In this document: positions 53,724 through 61,306 of the stretch, piece after piece
Layout: every line of letters starts with the position of its first letter
How positions within the stretch are numbered: position 1 is the stretch's first letter
NCBI GenBank assembly: GCA_902522525.1
Contig: CABYVU010000002.1
Location: 45,560-109,559 of the forward strand
DNA: 64,000 bases
DNA from: an uncultured Pelagibacteraceae bacterium
Lineage (GTDB): Bacteria; Pseudomonadota; Alphaproteobacteria; Pelagibacterales; Pelagibacteraceae
Direction: 5' to 3'
Program-made: the position numbers and the translations under genes
The notes under the pieces: model-generated
Databases searched by the model: none
Seen by the model: the letters and a program-made list of their open reading frames with translations, nothing else
What the model was told of the DNA's origin: nothing

Positions 53724-54668
53724 ATGAAGTTAACAAAGGAATTATTAAATAATCTTATAGAAATAACCTCAAACTCTGCAATTGCTTGTTTTCCGTATAT
53801 TGGAAAGAATGAAAAGATATTAGCAGATAAAGCTGCAACAGATGTAATGAGGGAACAGCTTAATAAATTAAATATTAAAGGCAAGGTTGTTATAGGCGAA
53901 GGTGAACTAGATGAAGCGCCAATGCTTTATATTGGTGAAAAACTAGGAAGAGGAAATGGACCAGAAATAGATATTGCAGTAGACCCAGTAGAAGGTACTA
54001 ATTTTGTTGCAAAAAATCTACCTGGTTCAATGTCGGTTCTAGCTGTAGCAGAAAAAGGGAAATTATTAAATGCACCTGAAACTTATATGGAAAAAATTGC
54101 TACTGGTAGTCATGTACCAAAAGGTAGTATGGATATTGATTTTACTGTTGAAAAAAACATTAATATTTATTCAGATATAACAAATAAAAAAAAATCAGAA
54201 ATCACAGTATGTATCCTTAATAGACCAAGACATAGTAAAATTATAAATGAATTAAAAAGGTTAAATGTTAATGTTAAACTCATTACTGATGGAGATGTAT
54301 CCGGCGCATTACTAGTGTCGGATAAAAAATATAATGTTGATATTTTCATGGGTATTGGTGGAGGTCCAGAAGGCGTAATAGTAGCTGCAGCATTAGATTC
54401 ATTAAATTGTAATTTTCAAGGTAGATTTTTATTTAAAACTGAGTCTGACATAAAAAGAGCAAAAGATATGGGAATAAAAGATTTAAATAAAAAATATGAG
54501 ATTAATGAAATAGTGAGAGGAGAAAGTTTTTTTTGTGCAACAGGTATTACTTCTGGAGAATTAATGAATGGTGTAATTAAGGAAGACAATAATTATATAA
54601 CTGAGACAATTTTTACTTATAATAAATCCGATTTAAAAGTTGTAAAAAAAAGGATTTCACTTACTTGA
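53724..54668 (+). CDS. glpX: Class II fructose-1,6-bisphosphatase GlpX
   Basis: A 314-residue enzyme of gluconeogenesis dephosphorylating fructose 1,6-bisphosphate. Metal and substrate motifs are GKVVIGEGELDEAPML and DIAVDPVEGTNFVAKNLPGS (family VDPxEGTT), IMGIGGGPEGVIVAAAL near 210, and EIVRGESFFCATGIT near 265. Length is normal. It is the last gene of a three-gene unit, 35 bases before tRNA-Glu. Confidence 0.95.
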   Translation: MKLTKELLNNLIEITSNSAIACFPYIGKNEKILADKAATDVMREQLNKLNIKGKVVIGEGELDEAPMLYIGEKLGRGNGPEIDIAVDPVEGTNFVAKNLPGSMSVLAVAEKGKLLNAPETYMEKIATGSHVPKGSMDIDFTVEKNINIYSDITNKKKSEITVCILNRPRHSKIINELKRLNVNVKLITDGDVSGALLVSDKKYNVDIFMGIGGGPEGVIVAAALDSLNCNFQGRFLFKTESDIKRAKDMGIKDLNKKYEINEIVRGESFFCATGITSGELMNGVIKEDNNYITETIFTYNKSDLKVVKKRISLT

Positions 54669-54703
54669 TTAATTGAAAAAATTACAATAAAAGATCCATC
54701 AAT

Positions 54704-54778
54704 GGTCCCTTCGTCTATCGGTTAGGACACATGGTTTTCATCCATGAAAGAGGGGTTCGATTCCCCTAGGGACCGCCA
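54704..54778 (+). tRNA. tRNA-Glu(UUC)
   Basis: A 75-base cloverleaf with encoded CCA. Acceptor GGTCCCT pairs AGGGACC, the anticodon stem CATGG/CCATG encloses TTTTCAT (anticodon TTC), and the T arm GGGGTTCGATTCCCC is intact. Its 3' 13 bases double as the antisense 3' end of bamE. Confidence 0.97.
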
Positions 54779-55230
54779 TTATTTTTTCTTCTAGTTGGAG
54801 CATTAATTTTGTTTCTCAATGTTGACAATAGATTATAAACAAAATTGTCCTGTGTAAATTCTTTCTTGGTTTTTTTCTCTGCTATTTTAATATCATTCAT
54901 GTCGTTAAGATCTAATAATGTCTTATCTTTAACTAAACCCATATTATTAAATTCAATAATTAATATATTATTTCTCGAAATATTTTTTTTACCCAATTTT
55001 AATAATGATTGATTAGTTTTTTTTCTTTCAAAATAAAGCCATGAATCATTAAAAGTACTTTTAGAAGATGGTGGACCTATTATTTTTCTAACATCATTTT
55101 TATTACTTTTATTAAGTTCTATTTTATCAATTTTAGTGTCTACAAATCTAAATCCGTGAAGATTTGAAACTTTATTTATTGAGCAATTAAGTGTAAAAAA
55201 AAATATAAAAAGAAGATATAAATTTCTCAT
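54766..55230 (-). CDS. bamE: Outer membrane assembly factor BamE (SmpA/OmlA)
   Basis: A 154-residue lipoprotein-like component of the BAM complex. The hydrophobic N-terminus leads to Cys16 (TLNC; Asn at -1 is unusual for a lipobox). The family core reads KIELNKSNKNDVRKIIGPPSSKSTFNDSWLYF, where many homologues have LxxGxTxxEVxxxLGxPs. The last codons (GGP, stop TAG at 54766-54768) lie antisense over the tRNA-Glu acceptor end. It is divergent from the cytochrome chaperone gene with no bases between start codons (CATATG). Confidence 0.85.
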   Translation of the reverse strand: MRNLYLLFIFFFTLNCSINKVSNLHGFRFVDTKIDKIELNKSNKNDVRKIIGPPSSKSTFNDSWLYFERKKTNQSLLKLGKKNISRNNILIIEFNNMGLVKDKTLLDLNDMNDIKIAEKKTKKEFTQDNFVYNLLSTLRNKINAPTRRKNNGGP

Positions 55231-55704
55231 ATGCGTAAAAATTATATAAATATTTACAATAATTTAGTGAGATTAACTAGAAATAAAAGTCTTTATAAAA
55301 CTTTAAAAAATAACGACACATTTTCTGATAGACTTATTATACTTTTGTTTCATTTTGCTTTTTTTCTAAAATTTTACAAAGAAGAAGTTTCAAAAAAAGA
55401 AGCACAAGAAATTTTTGATTTTGTAATCAGACAAATAGAGCTATCCATAAGAGAAATTGGTTACGGAGATGTTTCAGTAAATAAAAAAATGAAAGATTAC
55501 GTAAATCTTCTTTTCTCAATTATAAAAATTGTAGATATTTGGGAGACATTTCATAATTCTAAAAAAAATTCTTTAATTGCTAATTATATAAATATAGATA
55601 CACATAATGATTTATTTGTTAAATATTTCGATAAATTTGGAGAATTTCTTGCAAAAAACTCTTTAAAAATCTTTACAAAAGATATATTAGAATTTAAATT
55701 TTAA
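55231..55704 (+). CDS. Ubiquinol-cytochrome c chaperone (CBP3) family protein
   Basis: A 157-residue protein of the CBP3 family, which in mitochondria helps cytochrome b synthesis and bc1 assembly. Family features are [20 protein letters not shown] and [19 protein letters not shown], then [20 protein letters not shown]. The start at 55231 abuts the bamE start. In alphaproteobacteria it often lies between bamE and a DUF177 gene; here DUF177 is missing and rpmF follows after two bases. Confidence 0.87.
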   Translation: MRKNYINIYNNLVRLTRNKSLYKTLKNNDTFSDRLIILLFHFAFFLKFYKEEVSKKEAQEIFDFVIRQIELSIREIGYGDVSVNKKMKDYVNLLFSIIKIVDIWETFHNSKKNSLIANYINIDTHNDLFVKYFDKFGEFLAKNSLKIFTKDILEFKF

Positions 55705-55706
55705 TT

Positions 55707-55886
55707 ATGGCTGTACCAAAACGAAAAACATCGAGATCTAGAGCGGGCAAAAGACGTTCACATATGAAATTTTCTTCAAAAAATATAATTGAGGATAAAA
55801 AATCTGGTGAATACAGATTATCTCATCATTTAGATTTGAAAACAGGTTTATACAAAGGTAGACAAGTTTTAGACAAAAAAGATTAG
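55707..55886 (+). CDS. rpmF: Ribosomal protein bL32
   Basis: A 59-residue large-subunit protein, translated by hand from the ATG at 55707 to TAG at 55884-55886. It starts [19 protein letters not shown], the universal L32 N-terminus, followed by [19 protein letters not shown]. It has no cysteine, so it is the zinc-free (C-minus) form. It lies two bases after the chaperone gene and five before plsX, the classical rpmF-plsX pairing. Confidence 0.96.
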   Translation: MAVPKRKTSRSRAGKRRSHMKFSSKNIIEDKKSGEYRLSHHLDLKTGLYKGRQVLDKKD

Positions 55887-55891
55887 ATATT

Positions 55892-56899
55892 ATGAACAAC
55901 CCATTAATTATTGCAGTTGACGCAATGGGTGGTGATGATTCTCCTAATAAAGTAATAGATGGTATAAGTATTCATTCAAGGAAATCTCAAAACATAGTTT
56001 ACAAAATTTTTGGTAACAAAAGTCTAATAGATCCAATTATTAAAAAAAATAATATTTCATCAGAAAGATATGTTGTTATTCATACAGATAAATTTGTTGA
56101 AGGAGAGGACACACCTCTTAGTGCTGCAAAAAAAGGTAAAGACACAAGCCTATGGCTTGCTATTGATTGCTTAAAAAAAAACGAGGCTCATGCAATAGTA
56201 TCTGCAGGTAATACTGGTGCACTTTTTCTGATATCAAAACTAAATTTAAAAATGATTGAAAATATCGACAAACCAGCTTTATCTGCTTTATGGCCAAGCA
56301 AAAAAGGAATGAGTGTAGTTTTAGATTTAGGAGCAAATATAGAATGTAGTTCAAAAAATTTAATTGATTTTTCAATAATGGGAGGAGCATTACATAAAGT
56401 TTTATTTCATACAGAAAAACCAAGAATTGCCTTATTAAACATAGGTTCAGAGGAGTTAAAAGGAAATGCAATAATAAAAGATACATATCAATTGCTTACT
56501 GAAAATAAAAACACTTTATTTGATTTTGTTGGCTACATCGAAGGTAACAATATTATGGATGGTGAAGTAAATGTTATTGTTGCAGACGGTTTTACAGGCA
56601 ATATAGCTCTAAAAACTGCAGAGGGCACTTCTAATTTTATAATAAGTGAATTAAAAAATGCTTTAACATCTAATATAATTGGTAAAATTTCATCTACAAT
56701 CAATTATAAAAATTTAAAAGAATTCAAAACAAAACTTGATCCAAGACTTTACAACGGAGCTATCTTGTTAGGCTTGAATAAACCTGTTATTAAGAGTCAT
56801 GGCTCAACTGATGCTATAGGATTTGCTAATTCTTTAAAGGTCTGTGAGCAAACAATAAGAGGAAATCTAATAGAGCAAATCAAACTTAATATTAATTAA
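55892..56899 (+). CDS. plsX: Phosphate acyltransferase PlsX
   Basis: A 335-residue enzyme making acyl-phosphate from acyl-ACP for phospholipid synthesis. Motifs are IAVDAMGGDDSPNKVIDG, the SAGNTGALF loop, LNIGSEELKGNAIIKD, GYIEGNNIMDGEVNVIVADG and FTGNIALKTAEG. Length is normal. In most relatives fabH follows; here ihfA starts directly after the stop (zero gap). Confidence 0.96.
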   Translation: MNNPLIIAVDAMGGDDSPNKVIDGISIHSRKSQNIVYKIFGNKSLIDPIIKKNNISSERYVVIHTDKFVEGEDTPLSAAKKGKDTSLWLAIDCLKKNEAHAIVSAGNTGALFLISKLNLKMIENIDKPALSALWPSKKGMSVVLDLGANIECSSKNLIDFSIMGGALHKVLFHTEKPRIALLNIGSEELKGNAIIKDTYQLLTENKNTLFDFVGYIEGNNIMDGEVNVIVADGFTGNIALKTAEGTSNFIISELKNALTSNIIGKISSTINYKNLKEFKTKLDPRLYNGAILLGLNKPVIKSHGSTDAIGFANSLKVCEQTIRGNLIEQIKLNIN

Positions 56900-57196
56900 A
56901 TGAAAAGAACAAATTTAACAAAAAAAGACATAATTAATTCTATCTATATGCAAATTGGATTTTCTAAAGTTATAAGTGAAACTTTATTTTCTGATATTTT
57001 TGAGATTATTTTACAGAACGTCATAAAACATAAAAAAGTAAAGATTTCAAAATTTGGAACTTTTGAGTTAAGAACTAAGAAACAAAGAATTGGAAGAAAT
57101 CCAAAAACAAAACAAGAAAAAATTATTTCAGAAAGAAACGTAATTTTATTTAAAGCATCAAAAGAATTTAAGAAATTAATTAATAAAAATGAGTAA
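56900..57196 (+). CDS. ihfA: Integration host factor alpha subunit
   Basis: A 98-residue HU/IHF-family DNA-bending protein. The N-terminal helices begin with LTKKDIINSIYMQIGFSK, and the beta-arm region KISKFGTFELRTKKQRIGRN ends with the RIGRNPKT motif that contains the DNA-inserting Pro. Following PlsX and preceding a MerR-type gene, it has the usual IhfA position. HU is less likely because of this context. Confidence 0.93.
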   Translation: MKRTNLTKKDIINSIYMQIGFSKVISETLFSDIFEIILQNVIKHKKVKISKFGTFELRTKKQRIGRNPKTKQEKIISERNVILFKASKEFKKLINKNE

Positions 57197-57569
57197 CTTT
57201 AAAGCTAATAGTAAATACAAAACAATTGGTGAAGTTGCTAAAATACTAAATTTAATTAATAAAAGAAATGGATCTCTATCAACTCATACGATTAGATTTT
57301 GGGAGAAAGAATTTAAGCAGGTAAAACCAATGATCTTTTATGGTAAAAGGAGATATTATGATGATGAAACAATAAATATTCTAAAAAAAATAAAATTCTT
57401 ACTAAAAGATAAAGGTATGACATTAAATGGAGTCAAAAAGGCTTTAAATTCTGATGATTCAGATATTGACGAATTTTATAATACCTCTATAAAACAAAAA
57501 AAGTTTATTAAATCAAAAATACTTAATATTAAAAATATTTTAACTACGATAAAAAAAAATAATGGCTAA
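57189..57569 (+). CDS. MerR-family transcriptional regulator
   Basis: A 126-residue protein. A MerR-type winged helix (about 10-80) is seen: YKTIGEVAKILNLINK, SLSTHTIRFWEKEFKQVKP and RRYYDDETINILKKIKFLLK. A short coiled coil follows (GMTLNGVKKALN). The gene sits after ihfA with an 8-base overlap, as across alphaproteobacteria, where its target is not well known. No effector cysteines are present. Confidence 0.9.
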   Translation: MSNFKANSKYKTIGEVAKILNLINKRNGSLSTHTIRFWEKEFKQVKPMIFYGKRRYYDDETINILKKIKFLLKDKGMTLNGVKKALNSDDSDIDEFYNTSIKQKKFIKSKILNIKNILTTIKKNNG

Positions 57570-57753
57570 AAAAACACATGTAAAAGTTAGACTTGTTCCT
57601 GAAGCTAAACCTGATAGTCCTTTTTTTTATTATGTTAAAAAACCTGCAGGTGGTGAAAAGGCTAAAGTTAAGCTAAAGGCTAAAAAGTATAATCCAGCTA
57701 CAAGAAAACACGAAGTTTTTATAGAAAAAAAACTTCCTCCTCACAGTAAATAA
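57562..57753 (+). CDS. rpmG: Ribosomal protein bL33
   Basis: A 63-residue bL33. MAKKTHVKVRLVPEA and the C-terminal KKYNPATRKHEVFIEKK match the family; no cysteine is present, so it is the zinc-free form. An insertion of a few residues (KKPAGGEKAK) makes it longer than the usual ~55. It overlaps the MerR gene by eight bases and converges on the chorismate mutase gene one base away. Confidence 0.9.
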   Translation: MAKKTHVKVRLVPEAKPDSPFFYYVKKPAGGEKAKVKLKAKKYNPATRKHEVFIEKKLPPHSK

Positions 57754-57754
57754 T

Positions 57755-58048
57755 TTATTTCTTTTTTTTAAAGTTCCTCCGTTCGAAATCTATATAAGCA
57801 TAAATCATATTTTTCCAAATTTTGTTGGTGATTTTTGGATCAATATTATTTTTAAGTGATTTCTTTTTTATGTTTTTCAAAATAAAATTAATTCTTTTTT
57901 GATCAACTATTTGATTTTTTCTTTCTTTAAGTGCTAGAACTTTTTTCACAAGGTTAGTTCTTTTCTTAATTATTTTTATTAAATAATCATCTAATTTATC
58001 CAATTCTTTTCTTATTTTGCTGAGTTTTTCTTTTTTTAATGGCGACAT
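57755..58048 (-). CDS. Chorismate mutase (AroQ class)
   Basis: A 97-residue all-helical AroQ-type enzyme converting chorismate to prephenate for Phe/Tyr synthesis. The core is LSKIRKELDKLDDYLIKIIK with the Arg and Asp of the active site, KRTNLVKKVLALKERK near 45-62, and a final helix (NKIWKNMIYAYIDFER). It is highly Lys-rich. It ends one base from rpmG and is divergent from ctaA across 43 bases. Confidence 0.88.
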   Translation of the reverse strand: MSPLKKEKLSKIRKELDKLDDYLIKIIKKRTNLVKKVLALKERKNQIVDQKRINFILKNIKKKSLKNNIDPKITNKIWKNMIYAYIDFERRNFKKKK

Positions 58049-58091
58049 TTATATATTTGGATAATTAAAAAATTATTATATTTATCCTTCT

Positions 58092-59123
58092 ATGTATAGT
58101 GAAAATCTTAAGGTTAATAATCAAATATCAATATGGCTTATAAGTATGTTTTGGATCATTTCTGGAATGATTGTTGTTGGAGGTTTAACGAGATTAACCG
58201 ATTCTGGATTATCAATTACTCAATGGCAATTATTCTCTGGTTTTTTACCACCACTTAATGACTCTGAATGGATTATGTATTTTGATTTATACAAAGAGAT
58301 ACCTGAATTTAAACTACAAAACTATGATATGACTATGCAAGAATTTAAAGTAATTTTTTGGTGGGAATGGGCCCATAGATTCATGGGAAGGTTAATTGGT
58401 ATAGCTTTTCTAATACCATTATTATATTTCACTATTAAAATTAAATTTAAAAAATTGATAAATCTTTATTTAATCTTTGCCCTAATATGCTTTCAAGGAT
58501 TTATAGGATGGTATATGGTAAGCAGTGGACTTATTGATAGGGTAGATGTAAGTCATTTTAGATTATCAGTTCATTTATTAGTAGCTTTTATTATCTTATC
58601 ATTAATTTTTTGGAATTATTTAAAAATTAAAATTAAAAACAACATTCAAAACACTATCAATATAATATATCCTATAAGTTTTCTTTTTTTGGTTTTTGTA
58701 CAGATTTCAATTGGAGCGTTTGTTTCAGGGATGGATGCTGGTAAAATTTATAATTCATGGCCGTTAATGGGTAATTCAATTTTTCCAAATGACAATACTG
58801 TTTCTAATTTATTTAAATTATCTGCTTTTAGTGATCCTTCTTTAGTACAATTTATTCACAGAAAATTAGCCTATTTTATAGGATTTTTTTATCTGTATTT
58901 ATTATTTAATATTTATAAAAATAAAAAAACTGACTTATATAAATCAATAAATGTTTTAGGTTTTTTTATAATTTTACAGATTATTTTGGGAATATTTACT
59001 TTATTATATGGTGCACAGATATTAATTGCATCTATGCACCAAATTAGTTCTATTTTTTTAGTTGCATCTTGTATCTATTTTTTATTTATAAATACAAAAT
59101 CTAACTTACAGCTTTCAAGTTAG
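58092..59123 (+). CDS. ctaA: Heme A synthase CtaA (COX15 type)
   Basis: A 343-residue membrane enzyme oxidising heme O to heme A for cytochrome aa3. Eight helices and four conserved His regions are seen: WEWAHRFMGRLIG, VDVSHFRLSVHLL, LVQFIHRKLAYFIG and ASMHQISSIFL. The first helix has GMIVVGGLTRLTDSGLSITQ, diagnostic of COX15-type proteins. It converges on the metY paralogue with a 23-base overlap. Confidence 0.96.
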   Translation: MYSENLKVNNQISIWLISMFWIISGMIVVGGLTRLTDSGLSITQWQLFSGFLPPLNDSEWIMYFDLYKEIPEFKLQNYDMTMQEFKVIFWWEWAHRFMGRLIGIAFLIPLLYFTIKIKFKKLINLYLIFALICFQGFIGWYMVSSGLIDRVDVSHFRLSVHLLVAFIILSLIFWNYLKIKIKNNIQNTINIIYPISFLFLVFVQISIGAFVSGMDAGKIYNSWPLMGNSIFPNDNTVSNLFKLSAFSDPSLVQFIHRKLAYFIGFFYLYLLFNIYKNKKTDLYKSINVLGFFIILQIILGIFTLLYGAQILIASMHQISSIFLVASCIYFLFINTKSNLQLSS

Positions 59124-60426
59124 GCTTTCCAGAAGCACCTAAAGCTTGATCTAGATCAGCAATGATGTCATCTGGATGTTCTATACCTATAGAAAGTCTG
59201 ACATATCCTGGTGTTACACCAGCGGCTAGCAGCTCTTCTTCAGTTAATTGACTGTGCGTAGTCGTTGCTGGATGAATTGCTAAACTTCTTGCATCTCCAA
59301 TATTTGCTACATGGTAAAACATTTTTAGTGACTCAATAAATTTTTTACCTGCTTCAACTCCGCCTTTAACCTCGATACCCACAAGTGCTCCATTACCACC
59401 CTTCATATATTTTTTTGATCTTTCACCAATTTCACCTTTGTGAAGAGTAGGGTAGATAACTCTTTCTACATTCTTATGTTTTTGTAAAAATGCAACAGCT
59501 TTCTCTGCATTAGAACAATGTTGTTTCATTCTTAATGGCACAGTTTCTAGACCTTGAATTATTCCCCATGCATTATCTGGTGCTAAAGGAGCTCCTAAAT
59601 CTCGAAGCAGACACACTCTAGCTCTTACAGCAAATGAAACATTTGCACCTGTTAACTGTGGTACCACCTCACCCCATTTTGCTCCACCATAACTAGCATC
59701 AGGTTCATTAAACAATGGTTGTCTTTTCGGATCTTTTGTCCAGTCAAAATTACCTCCATCTACAAGTGCTCCACCAATAACTGTTCCGTGCCCTCCAATA
59801 AATTTAGTTAGTGAGTGAACTACAACTGCAGCCCCATGTTCTAACGGCTTACAAATTACAGGTGCAGCAGTATTATCCATTATTAATGGAATATTATGTT
59901 TTCTACCTATGTCAGAAACTTCTTTAATTGGAAATACCCTTAAGTATGGATTAGGCAAAGTTTCTGCATAAAAACATCTAGTTTTTTCATCAATTAATTT
60001 TTCAAAATTACTAGGGTCTGAAGGATCTGCATATCTACATTCAATACCTAATTTTTTAAGGGTATGTGTAAATAAATTAACAGTACCTCCATATAAATCA
60101 GTTGAGCTAATAAAGTTATCACCTGATTGACAAACGTTCATGATTGCAAATGTTGATGCTGCTTGACCTGAGCCAACGGTTACTGCTGCAAGACCACCTT
60201 CAAGCGCTGCAACTCTTTTTTCAAGCACATCGTTAGTTGGATTCATAATCCTTGTGTATATGTTTCCAAATTCTTTTAGTGCAAATAAATTTGCTGCGTG
60301 ATCAGTGTCATTAAATTGATATGATGTTGTTCTATATAGCGGTACCGCTACTGCTGTAGTAGCTGGATCACTTCTGTAATCTCCACCATGTAAAGCTATT
60401 GTTTCTGGATTTTTATTTTTACTCAT
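59101..60426 (-). CDS. metY: O-acetylhomoserine sulfhydrylase-type PLP enzyme, copy 2
   Basis: A 441-residue Cys/Met-metabolism PLP enzyme. The PLP Lys lies in VHSLTKFIGGHGTVIGG. MNPTNDVLEKRVAALEGGLA, GSGQAASTFAIMNVCQSGDN and IGDARSLAIHPATTTHSQLT are MetY signatures. It would join O-acetylhomoserine with sulfide or methanethiol. It shares an operon with the hydrolase and a second paralogue, and an SD (AAGGGGGA) and hairpin precede it. It may differ in thiol preference from the other copy. Exact reaction is inferred. Confidence 0.92.
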   Translation of the reverse strand: MSKNKNPETIALHGGDYRSDPATTAVAVPLYRTTSYQFNDTDHAANLFALKEFGNIYTRIMNPTNDVLEKRVAALEGGLAAVTVGSGQAASTFAIMNVCQSGDNFISSTDLYGGTVNLFTHTLKKLGIECRYADPSDPSNFEKLIDEKTRCFYAETLPNPYLRVFPIKEVSDIGRKHNIPLIMDNTAAPVICKPLEHGAAVVVHSLTKFIGGHGTVIGGALVDGGNFDWTKDPKRQPLFNEPDASYGGAKWGEVVPQLTGANVSFAVRARVCLLRDLGAPLAPDNAWGIIQGLETVPLRMKQHCSNAEKAVAFLQKHKNVERVIYPTLHKGEIGERSKKYMKGGNGALVGIEVKGGVEAGKKFIESLKMFYHVANIGDARSLAIHPATTTHSQLTEEELLAAGVTPGYVRLSIGIEHPDDIIADLDQALGASGKPNLKAVS

Positions 60427-60445
60427 ATTCCCCCTTCTGTTTAAA

Positions 60446-60476
60446 ATTGTATTTAACTAAAATGAAAAAATACAAT
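60446..60476 (-). other. Intercistronic 9-bp hairpin upstream of metY copy 2
   Basis: In the 61-base spacer, ATTGTATTT (60446-60454 on plus) pairs AAATACAAT (60468-60476) with a 13-base loop. It lies just upstream of the SD of metY copy 2. A second short stem, ATCAAG/CTTGAT, covers the upstream stop codon. It could be a processing or attenuation structure, and no U-tract clear enough for a strong terminator is seen. Confidence 0.45.
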
Positions 60477-60487
60477 CAAGCTTTAAT

Positions 60488-61306
60488 TTAACTTGATAAT
60501 GGAGGATAATTAGTTGTTATAAATTTTTTGAGAACTGTTAAAACTCTATCAGCTTCCTCTAACAACATCATATGTCCACAATTATCAATAATATCGACTT
60601 GACTACCATCAATTAGAGACGCAAGTTTTTTTCCCTCCTTAACAGGACACATCTTGTCATCGGTTGCTAAAATAGAGAGAGTAGGACATTTTATTTTTTT
60701 AGCTGCATCAAATCCATTTTTATAATTATCACATGCTCTAAAATCTACACCCAAAGTATTCTGTATTGTTCTTGATTTTGCTAACATGGTCCCTGTATTG
60801 ATGTGGTATAATCCAGGAACAGGGTGGCCACCAAAGTGGCCAGCAGGTCCATGTGCCCAATCCATCATTAAGTCTACAGCCTTTGGATCATTATTTTCAG
60901 CTAAGGAAAGTAGTTCTGGATTCATTGGAATAGCACCAGCTCCACCCATTAGACTTAAAGTCTTAATTTTTTCTGGGTAACGTGATGTACATTCTACTGT
61001 AACTAAACAACCTTGAGAATGTCCTACCAACGAAGCCTCTTTATGACCGACAGCATCTATAACATCATTTACCCAATCTGCCATTTCTTCAATCGATTTA
61101 AGACTTTCGCCACTTGATAAACCATGTCCTGGTAGATCAACAGCTAAAGCGTTGTAACCATGAAAAGCAAAGTACCTTGTTTGAAGTACCCATGTCATAT
61201 GTGTTAGCCCACTACCATGAACAAATATAATTAATGGCTTTTTTTTATCAAAAGGTCTTCCACCAGTTGAGGCAAATACCTCATTGTTATTTACTTTGAA
61301 TTTCAT
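60488..61306 (-). CDS. Alpha/beta hydrolase of the metY operon
   Basis: A 272-residue alpha/beta-hydrolase. The oxyanion HGSG is in IIFVHGSGLTHMTWV, the nucleophile elbow GHSQG holds Ser96 or so, and the final catalytic His is in DNCGHMMLLEEADRV, with an Asp in LSILATDDKMCPV. It lies between two metY genes, overlapping copy 1 by four bases. It is too short for MetX-type homoserine acetyltransferase (about 370). The substrate is unknown; a thioester or ester role in sulfur assimilation is guesswork. Confidence 0.85.
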   Translation of the reverse strand: MKFKVNNNEVFASTGGRPFDKKKPLIIFVHGSGLTHMTWVLQTRYFAFHGYNALAVDLPGHGLSSGESLKSIEEMADWVNDVIDAVGHKEASLVGHSQGCLVTVECTSRYPEKIKTLSLMGGAGAIPMNPELLSLAENNDPKAVDLMMDWAHGPAGHFGGHPVPGLYHINTGTMLAKSRTIQNTLGVDFRACDNYKNGFDAAKKIKCPTLSILATDDKMCPVKEGKKLASLIDGSQVDIIDNCGHMMLLEEADRVLTVLKKFITTNYPPLSS

